Below, one piece after another: positions 5,646 through 11,567 of a stretch of 14,608 nucleotides of DNA. Position 1 is the stretch's first letter, and every line of letters begins with the position of its first letter. The stretch covers positions 1-14,608 of the forward strand of contig DATLXH010000152.1 in NCBI GenBank assembly GCA_035576005.1, in the 5' to 3' direction. Origin of the DNA: DATLXH01 sp035576005 (GTDB lineage Bacteria; Acidobacteriota; Thermoanaerobaculia; Gp7-AA8). The notes beneath the pieces were generated by a model. It had not been told where the DNA came from and ran no database searches. It was given only the letters and a program-made list of their open reading frames with translations. The translations under genes were made by a program, and so were the position numbers.

Positions 5646-7160
5646 CTAATTTGGGATATCTGTTCTGTTTTGGGACGCCACCTCTTTCCTGCGATACAGA
5701 GTCTTGCGGTCCACGCCGAGAATTCTCGAAGCCTCGGACATATTGCCCCCGGTTCGCGCCAACACTCTCGCAATGTAACGCCGCTGCAGTTCTTTCAGAT
5801 TGGGCATGTCCGCCGTCAATGCATCGTCGGCTGATCCGGCACCCGCACTCGAAATTAGAAGATCCGAGGGGTCGATAACCGGATCGACGGTGAGCGCCAC
5901 CGCGCCTTCGATCACATTCTCGAGCTCGCGCACATTCCCGGGGAACGAGTAGCGAAGAATCTTCTGAAGCGCCTGCTGCGAGATTCGGACATCCGCAATC
6001 CCTTCCCGCTTCCCATACTTGTCGAGAAAATAGCGGACGAGCTTCGGAATGTCCTCTTTCCTCTCACGCAGCGGCGGCAGATCAATCTGCACCACGCGCA
6101 AACGGTAATAGAGGTCCTGCCGGAACGCCCCCTCCTCGATCATCTTCTCCAGATCGCGATGCGTCGCCGCGAGGATCCTGACATCGACCGCGATTCGCCG
6201 CCTCCCACCGAGCTTCTCGATCTCACGCTCCTGAACGACTCGGAGAAGCTTTGCCTGGAGTGTGAGGGGGATGTCGCCGATCTCGTCCAGGAACACGGTG
6301 CCACCCTGCGCAAGCTCGAACTTGCCGGGCCGCGCCTCAACCCCGGTAGCGACGCCACGCTCAATTCCAAACAACTCGGACTCGAGCAGAGTCTCCGGAA
6401 GCGCAGCGCAGTTGATCGCTACAAACGGTTTTTCCCGACGGGGAGAGTTTCCGTGAATGAGATGCGCGACCATCTCCTTGCCGGTCCCGGACTCGCCCCG
6501 AATGAGAACGTTCGCCTGGCTGTCGGCCACGCGCGCTACGACGTCAATCACCCGCTGCATCGGACGGGAATCGCCGATCATCAGACGGTCGCTGTACTCG
6601 CGCAGCATTCGCTGCCTGAGCGCGCGATTCTCATCCTCTAACGACTCACGCATCAGCTTCAACCCCTGAAAATTTCTGGAGGTTTCCAGAGCTGCTGCAC
6701 CAATCGCCGAGAGCGACGCGAGGAACCGGAGGTCGTCCTCGACGAACTCACCTCCTACCGCTCCCCGCTTCTCTTTGCCGAGAACGCCGAGTCCACCCAG
6801 GATCACATCGCCGGTAATCATCGGGGTCAGGAGAAGCGTTTCCCGCTCCTTGCCGAGAAAACGGACGCCGGAGGCCGATATCGGAGCTCTGGCGGCGAGC
6901 AGGCGGCGGACCGGCTCCTCGTCCGCGATACGCTGCGGTGAGGACGGAAGCTCGAGACCAAACGCGAACAGATTGTGAATCTTCAAATGTTCGTCGAGAG
7001 AGAAAATGAACCCCTCGGTTGCGTCGAGCACGGAGATCGCGCGCTGCATGAGCTCCTCGAGCAGCTCGCTCTCCGGCCTGACAGAGTTCAGTGCTCTACC
7101 GACGTCATAGAGCGCTTCAAGCTGCAACACTTTTCTCTTGAGCTCAAAAGCGGATTCCAT
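5646..7160 (-). CDS. Sigma-54-dependent transcriptional activator with N-terminal GAF domain
   Basis: A 504-residue NtrC-family regulator without a receiver domain. A GAF domain occupies about residues 10-165 and starts with the leader VLQLEALYDVG. The AAA+ domain spans about 192-425: Walker A GESGTGKE (222-229), Walker B VFLDEIGD (D292, E293), arginine-finger region FRQDLYYRL and FPGNVRELEN. A Fis-type helix-turn-helix is at about 471-492 (GGNMSEASRILGVDRKTLYR). The sigma-54 contact loop, normally GAFTGA, reads GVATGV at 269-274, so the contacting Phe is replaced by Ala. The GAF domain implies ligand-dependent control. It follows the small secreted TPR-like gene by 36 bp on the same strand. 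The -24/-12 promoter downstream is its obvious candidate target. The start at 7160 follows a GGTGGGGGAG run. Confidence 0.93.
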   Translation of the reverse strand: MESAFELKRKVLQLEALYDVGRALNSVRPESELLEELMQRAISVLDATEGFIFSLDEHLKIHNLFAFGLELPSSPQRIADEEPVRRLLAARAPISASGVRFLGKERETLLLTPMITGDVILGGLGVLGKEKRGAVGGEFVEDDLRFLASLSAIGAAALETSRNFQGLKLMRESLEDENRALRQRMLREYSDRLMIGDSRPMQRVIDVVARVADSQANVLIRGESGTGKEMVAHLIHGNSPRREKPFVAINCAALPETLLESELFGIERGVATGVEARPGKFELAQGGTVFLDEIGDIPLTLQAKLLRVVQEREIEKLGGRRRIAVDVRILAATHRDLEKMIEEGAFRQDLYYRLRVVQIDLPPLRERKEDIPKLVRYFLDKYGKREGIADVRISQQALQKILRYSFPGNVRELENVIEGAVALTVDPVIDPSDLLISSAGAGSADDALTADMPNLKELQRRYIARVLARTGGNMSEASRILGVDRKTLYRRKEVASQNRTDIPN

Positions 7161-7196
7161 ACTCCCCCACCCTGGTTGCAGACCCGCGAGACCAGA

Positions 7197-7556
7197 TCAC
7201 TCCTCGCCGAGTCCCTTACGGCTCTCACCAAGAAGAAAATCGCAACTCCATTCCTTGTAGAACAGCGGCGAGAGAGCATAAATCTCGATGAGATGGCCAG
7301 AGGCTTTGTCCCAGTTGCCAAGCTTCATCTCCGTCCGTGCAAGGAAGTATTTCGCTCGCAGCGTCACCGGATCTTCCGCGTTCGCCGCGACGACGACAGT
7401 GAGAATCTTCTCCGCCTCGAGATACTGTCGCTGCCGATACAGGCAGAGGCCCTTTCTGTAACCATCACCCTCACACGCAGCTCTCTGTGCGAAGGCTGAG
7501 GGGGAAGGTGCGAGAATTGCCGACAACATGGCGGCAAGGATCAGATGACGGCTCAT
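7197..7556 (-). CDS. Small exported TPR-like protein of unknown function
   Basis: About 119 residues. The N-terminus (MSRHLILAAMLSAILA...SAFAQ) is a Sec signal peptide with a likely cut after AFA. The mature part begins RAACEGDGYRKGLCLY and contains two or three helical repeats resembling tetratricopeptides (YRQRQYLEAEKILTVVV, YFLARTEMKLGNWDKASGHL). Three cysteines in the mature protein (CEGDGYRKGLC, SCDFLL) could form a disulfide outside the cytoplasm. I prefer the ATG at 7556 to the GTG at 7559; neither has a clear ribosome site. The gene is upstream of, and probably co-transcribed with, the sigma-54 activator. Its start is only 18 bp from the divergent DUF2520 gene. The function is unknown; a periplasmic protein-interaction role is the most one can say. 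Confidence 0.72.
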   Translation of the reverse strand: MSRHLILAAMLSAILAPSPSAFAQRAACEGDGYRKGLCLYRQRQYLEAEKILTVVVAANAEDPVTLRAKYFLARTEMKLGNWDKASGHLIEIYALSPLFYKEWSCDFLLGESRKGLGEE

Positions 7557-7574
7557 CACTCACAGGATAAGGCG

Positions 7575-8354
7575 ATGCGCCTCGGAATCATAGGAGGCGG
7601 AAGAGCGGCCTGGAGCTTTGGTGTCAGCTGGCAGAGAGCGGGATGGTCCGTCAGCGGCGTCAACCTCCGGGACGGATCGCGCAGTCGCGTGCCAGAACTG
7701 CTCCACGCTCCCACAATCTCGCGTCACGAGTTGATAGAGCTATCGGACATCATTTTCATTGCGACCAGTGACCGGGCGGTCGCCGGGATTGCATCAGATC
7801 TGAATCGTTCCGCCGCATCGAAAGCGCTGTTTCACGCCAGCGGATCTCTCACCAGCCAGTTGTTCGGATCGCACCCGGTGGGCTTTTCGCTCCACCCTCT
7901 CCGTGCGCTTCCTGAGGTTGGTTCTCCGACCAGTCTGGAAGACTCCTTCCTTTTGTTCGAGGGAACAGACGAGGCGCGCGTGCTGGCTGCGGAGATCTGC
8001 CACGGTCTGCATGCACGCATGGGCGAGCTGACTGTCGAGAGGAAACGGACGTACCACGCAGCGGCCGTGATCGGTTCCAACTACGTTGCCGCTCTGCTGG
8101 AGATCGCAGCGCGGCTCATGGAGGATGCGGGACTCGACTCCGAGTCGATGCGTTTCCATCTCGCGAAGTTGGCAAGATCCGCAATCGAGGTATGGGAGGA
8201 TGGAAACGGACCGTCACGGTTTACCGGTCCCGCCGCCCGAGGTGATGACGAGACAGTGCGGGCACATGTGGAGGCGCTCGAGTCGCGACCGGAAGTTGCG
8301 GAAATCTATCGCCGGCTCGCTGAGGAGCTCAAACGTTTCACCAGACAGGTTTGA
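7575..8354 (+). CDS. Rossmann-fold / DUF2520 domain protein (NADP-binding oxidoreductase-like)
   Basis: A 259-residue protein. The N-terminal dinucleotide-binding domain begins MRLGIIGGGRAAWSFG, followed by DIIFIATSDRAV and the HASGS segment. The C-terminal all-helical DUF2520 region contains HPLRALP (near residue 110), YHAAAVIGSNYVAALL and FTGPAARGD. The architecture resembles ketopantoate reductase and F420-dependent NADP reductase relatives, and the bound cofactor is probably NADP. The substrate is not known. I moved the start to the ATG at 7575, preceded by GGATAAGG, because the glycine motif then starts at the N-terminus as in the family and the frame no longer overlaps the divergent gene. 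It is the first of three co-oriented genes; its link to the GTPase that follows is only positional. Confidence 0.85.
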   Translation: MRLGIIGGGRAAWSFGVSWQRAGWSVSGVNLRDGSRSRVPELLHAPTISRHELIELSDIIFIATSDRAVAGIASDLNRSAASKALFHASGSLTSQLFGSHPVGFSLHPLRALPEVGSPTSLEDSFLLFEGTDEARVLAAEICHGLHARMGELTVERKRTYHAAAVIGSNYVAALLEIAARLMEDAGLDSESMRFHLAKLARSAIEVWEDGNGPSRFTGPAARGDDETVRAHVEALESRPEVAEIYRRLAEELKRFTRQV

Positions 8355-8425
8355 CCCCGTTTCATTCGCGATGCTACGATCGGTCGCCCTTTTGCAGGCT
8401 CGGCCCGGGAGTCCTCTAAGAACCG

Positions 8426-9802
8426 ATGGTCTTCTTCAATTATGCAACGATGCAGATGGCGGCAAAGATCGTTTACTACGGTCCTGGCCTCTGCGGCAAG
8501 ACCACGAACCTCCACTGTATCTATGGGAAGACCTCGCCACAGAGCCGCGGCGAAATGGTGAGCCTCGAGACCGAGACTGACCGGACACTCTTCTTCGATC
8601 TTCTCCCGATCGACGTCGGAGTCATCGGCGGATTCAAGACCCGGCTCCAGCTCTACACGATTCCGGGGCAGGTCTTCTACAACACGACCAGGAAACTCGT
8701 GCTCAAGGGTGTCGACGGAATTGTCTTCGTCGCTGACTCGCAGAAGAGAATGGTCGACGCGAACGTGGAGAGCTTCAAGAACCTTCGCGAAAATCTCAGC
8801 GAGATTGACCTCGACCTCGACAAGCTTCCCCTTGTCATCCAGCTCAACAAGAGGGATCTGCCCAACGTAGCGGACACAAAGACACTCCTCGATGCTCTCG
8901 ATCCTGAGGGGACGTATGAGTACGTCGAAGCCTCTGCTGTAACAGGTCAGGGCGTGTTTGAGACACTCAAGCTGATCTCAAAGCTCACGCTACGAACCCT
9001 GCGCAAGAGGATGAGCGGGGAGGAACCAAAATCCACATTGTCGGTTCGTTCCTCGAGCACTCCCGGACCTGCGACTCCCGTCTCGACGCCAGACAGCCGC
9101 CCGGCCCGGCTCCGACCCGCGGATCCGGCCAAGCCTTCCGCGCCTCTGATTCCTGCCATCCATCCAGCGAGCACACGACCGCAATCTCCCGTCGCAGCGG
9201 CCTCAGCGCTCTCGCACAGTTCCGAGCTTCAGGTCGCTGAGGTCGAGGTACCCCGGACCGCGGGCGAGGAGCCGCTCTTCGAGGATACGGATTCAGGTCA
9301 GCTCGCATCGGTGGGCTCCGATCTCATTGCCACTGCCCCCATCGCGTCGGCTCCCGTACCAATGAAATCGGACGCAGAGAACGAGCGACCTCTCAAGAAG
9401 TCATCACGGGGTCTCGACCTCGCTCCGGTTGCCGTCCCATTGCCCGAACCCGCTTCGACCGCGAAAGTGGCCACCCCGCCAATCAAGACCGTCCGCGTGC
9501 GATCTACGGTCGACATCATGGCCGAGCTGGAAGCGCTCAGGAAGCGCGCAACTCAGCCCACAGAGCGTCCCAAGAAAAAGGCGAGCGCTCCACCAACGAC
9601 ATTCGAGAAGACGCTGCAGCTTCCCGTTAAGCAGGACAGTCTCACGCGCGCACGCACCGCTGAGGTTTCTGTCCTGCTGCGTGATGCCTCAGGCGCCGCG
9701 CTTTCAACTGTGTCACAATCTGTGGAGATCGAATCGGAAGGCGACGGCCCCGGGTCCGTAATCCTGACGCTCAACATGGGCGCGAAGCCAGTCGTCGACT
9801 AA
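8426..9802 (+). CDS. MglA-like polarity GTPase with a long C-terminal extension
   Basis: A small Ras-like GTPase of the bacterial MglA family joined to an extra region. Residues 1-195 match MglA closely: P-loop GPGLCGKTT (19-27), ETDRTLFFDLLPI, TIPGQ (78-82), NKRDLPN (141-147) and a SAxxG-like G5 segment (170-174). MglA sets the cell pole in Myxococcus and is switched off by MglB; no MglB gene is in this window. Typical MglA ends near residue 195. Here about 200-355 is a Pro/Ala/Ser-rich, presumably disordered linker. It is followed by a more ordered segment (358-452: VRSTVDIMAELEALRKRA, then a beta-rich stretch ending SVILTLNMG). This tail may recruit partners or localise the protein. A lytic transglycosylase follows 29 bp downstream. 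Confidence 0.9.
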   Translation: MVFFNYATMQMAAKIVYYGPGLCGKTTNLHCIYGKTSPQSRGEMVSLETETDRTLFFDLLPIDVGVIGGFKTRLQLYTIPGQVFYNTTRKLVLKGVDGIVFVADSQKRMVDANVESFKNLRENLSEIDLDLDKLPLVIQLNKRDLPNVADTKTLLDALDPEGTYEYVEASAVTGQGVFETLKLISKLTLRTLRKRMSGEEPKSTLSVRSSSTPGPATPVSTPDSRPARLRPADPAKPSAPLIPAIHPASTRPQSPVAAASALSHSSELQVAEVEVPRTAGEEPLFEDTDSGQLASVGSDLIATAPIASAPVPMKSDAENERPLKKSSRGLDLAPVAVPLPEPASTAKVATPPIKTVRVRSTVDIMAELEALRKRATQPTERPKKKASAPPTTFEKTLQLPVKQDSLTRARTAEVSVLLRDASGAALSTVSQSVEIESEGDGPGSVILTLNMGAKPVVD

Positions 9803-9831
9803 GCAATCGCGGTACGGGTGGGGAGGTGGGT

Positions 9832-11205
9832 GTGAGTAAAGTATTTCGCGCAGCGTTGTTGGGAATCGTTGCACTGCTGCCGGCGTGCGCCGGAACAGCG
9901 ACCGTGCCGAGAGTCACTCCGCCCTCTTCTGCCCCAGCATCCTCCTCAGCCTCCTCCGATGCGATCGACTACCGCAAGGCACTTGAAGAAGCTCACGAAC
10001 GGCTCGTGAAGAAGCAGGCAGGGAATCCTTCAGAGGTCATCGCTGAGGCCTCTCAATCGTCCTCCATGCCGGTTCCGGAACAGGAGTCGATTGCCGGAGC
10101 TCTTCGACTCTTCTCGACACGGTTGAAGCCGAGCATCCAGACGTCTCTCAATCGATCCGCACGATTCAGGTCGCGGATTGACGAGATCCTGCGCGAGTAC
10201 CGGCTGCCTGCAGCACTGGCTTATCTTCCAGTCATCGAAAGTGCGTTCGTCCCCACGTTGACCTCCAGAGCCGGAGCACATGGGATCTGGCAGTTCATGG
10301 AGGCCACGGCCCGAGAATATGGACTACGGGTCGACTGGTGGGTAGACGAGCGCGCAGATCCCGAGAAATCGACCCTCGCTGCAGCGAGATATCTGCGCGA
10401 CCTTCATCGGCAGTTCGGGGACTGGCCACTCGCCCTGGCTGCCTACAATGCCGGACCTGGAAGGATTCGGCGCGCCATGTCTCAGACGGGGGCAACGACT
10501 TTCTGGGAGCTCTCGGACATGGTTGCCATCCCGAAAGAAACCCGCGGGTATGTTCCGACGTTCTACGCAACCGTGCTCATCACGAGTGATCCACCCGCGC
10601 ACGGGTTCAAGTTGACGGAGCCAGAGGCTTCGCAAGAGTCTCAGGTACGAATTACGGGTCCGGTCTCGCTGGGCTTCCTGGCCGAAAGCGCAGGGTTGGA
10701 TGAGAAGACGCTCCAGCAGCTCAACCCACAACTTCGTCGCGGACTGGTTCCTCCAGGCAACATCATCATCCGTGTTCCGGCTGGAGCGGCCGGACGATTC
10801 GGGTCCCTTGGCGCGTCGATTCGTGATGAAGATCCGTCGATCAGGATCTCTTCATTCACTCTTCGTGGCGGCGACTCGCTCGAAAGCCTTGCTGATCTGC
10901 TCGACCTCCCGGTCAAAGACATCGTCGACATCAACAAACCTCTCTCCACGCGTCCGGCTCGTGAGGGAGATTCCGTTTACCTTCCGCTCCGCAGAGAGGA
11001 ATTGACGACGAGATTGCGCGGCCTCACCGGACATGCGGCTCAGTACGAAGTTGCAGGTGGCGATACGCTCTACTCGATCGCGACGAGGCATGGGATGTCG
11101 GTCGAAGAGCTGCGAGAGGCGAATGGCCTGAGCTCCGAAGCGGTGATCCGTCCGGGCGATCGCCTGATCCTCCCGTCGTCTGTCAGCGTCCAGACAGGGA
11201 TGTGA
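9832..11205 (+). CDS. Membrane-bound lytic murein transglycosylase with LysM repeats (MltD-like lipoprotein)
   Basis: A 457-residue peptidoglycan-cleaving lytic transglycosylase. The GTG at 9832 is chosen over the GTG at 9826 because GGGAGG lies at the right distance (five bases). The N-terminus is a lipoprotein signal peptide with lipobox LPAC (Cys19). A low-complexity Ser/Pro/Ala linker follows. The SLT domain (about 118-215) has the catalytic Glu in PVIESAF (E136), HGIWQFM and ALAAYNAGPGRI. Two C-terminal LysM-like units bind glycan: a weaker one, FTLRGGDSLESLADLLDL (about 342-386), and a good one, YEVAGGDTLYSIATRHGM (about 405-448). It probably acts at the outer membrane or in the periplasm. 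It sits directly after the polarity GTPase, suggesting polar cell-wall remodelling. The repeat element begins 42 bp after its stop. Confidence 0.92.
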   Translation: MSKVFRAALLGIVALLPACAGTATVPRVTPPSSAPASSSASSDAIDYRKALEEAHERLVKKQAGNPSEVIAEASQSSSMPVPEQESIAGALRLFSTRLKPSIQTSLNRSARFRSRIDEILREYRLPAALAYLPVIESAFVPTLTSRAGAHGIWQFMEATAREYGLRVDWWVDERADPEKSTLAAARYLRDLHRQFGDWPLALAAYNAGPGRIRRAMSQTGATTFWELSDMVAIPKETRGYVPTFYATVLITSDPPAHGFKLTEPEASQESQVRITGPVSLGFLAESAGLDEKTLQQLNPQLRRGLVPPGNIIIRVPAGAAGRFGSLGASIRDEDPSIRISSFTLRGGDSLESLADLLDLPVKDIVDINKPLSTRPAREGDSVYLPLRREELTTRLRGLTGHAAQYEVAGGDTLYSIATRHGMSVEELREANGLSSEAVIRPGDRLILPSSVSVQTGM

Positions 11206-11247
11206 ATCGTAACGACGTAACACACCGCCTTCCAAAGACCCTCCCTG

Positions 11248-11429
11248 CCCGCATTTCTCACAGACCTTTGTCGTGAGACGGCGGAGAGTGGCTTGGATGC
11301 GAGGCGCACGGCGATTTTGCGACGAAGGCATAGTCGCCACTATGTCAAGGAGCGAAATTGCCGTGCGACGAAGCAGACAGGCCGCTATCCGTCGTCTCAC
11401 GGCGAAGGTCTGTGAGAAATGCGGGCTAG
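11248..11429. repeat. Foldback (MITE-like) repeat element, complete copy 2
   Basis: A 178-bp palindromic element (11248-11425) plus CTAG. The terminal inverted repeats are 33 bp, 11248-11280 and 11393-11425, matching at 31 of 33 positions. Inside, CGCACGGC blocks and the central CATAGT...ACTATG also pair, so almost the whole unit can fold on itself. It is inverted relative to copy 1 and 133 of 135 bases match over the shared part. CTAG follows the right end in both copies; the left end of this copy reads CTG instead. It lies in the 362-bp gap (11206-11567) between the transglycosylase and ileS. No transposase is present. It may act as a terminator or processing site between the two genes. Confidence 0.92.
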
Positions 11430-11494
11430 CAATGGTGAATCTCCCTTTGTGTTGAAATGATGGAGGCCGGACGTTCGTTTCTGCGCCCGGTCTC

Positions 11495-11530
11495 GGGACC
11501 CCAAACACCTGAGCATTGAGTACGGGTCCC
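11495..11530 (+). promoter_or_regulatory. Stem-loop in the ileS leader
   Basis: GGGACCC (11495-11501) pairs perfectly with GGGTCCC (11524-11530) around a 22-base loop, 37 bases before the ileS start. A shorter stem, CCCG-GTCT-CGGG (11486-11497), would compete for the same bases. I find none of the T-box landmarks. A regulatory role is possible but unproven. The rest of 11206-11247 and 11430-11567 shows no gene and no clear promoter. Confidence 0.3.
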
Positions 11531-11567
11531 CGCTCTCGCTCCAACTCTCGAATCGAAAAAGGTTGAA

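Noticed and set aside
11273..11455. Small plus-strand frame inside the foldback element, with a CEKCG segment
   Set aside because: It is simply the one frame that happens to stay open across the repeat; the CxxC is encoded by the terminal arm, not by a conserved protein.
11456..11518. Twenty-codon leader peptide before ileS
   Set aside because: No isoleucine codons and no good ribosome site, so no reason to think it acts as an attenuation peptide.
11430..11567. T-box riboswitch upstream of ileS
   Set aside because: No specifier stem, no AGGGUGG-type T-box sequence and no terminator with a U tract were found.
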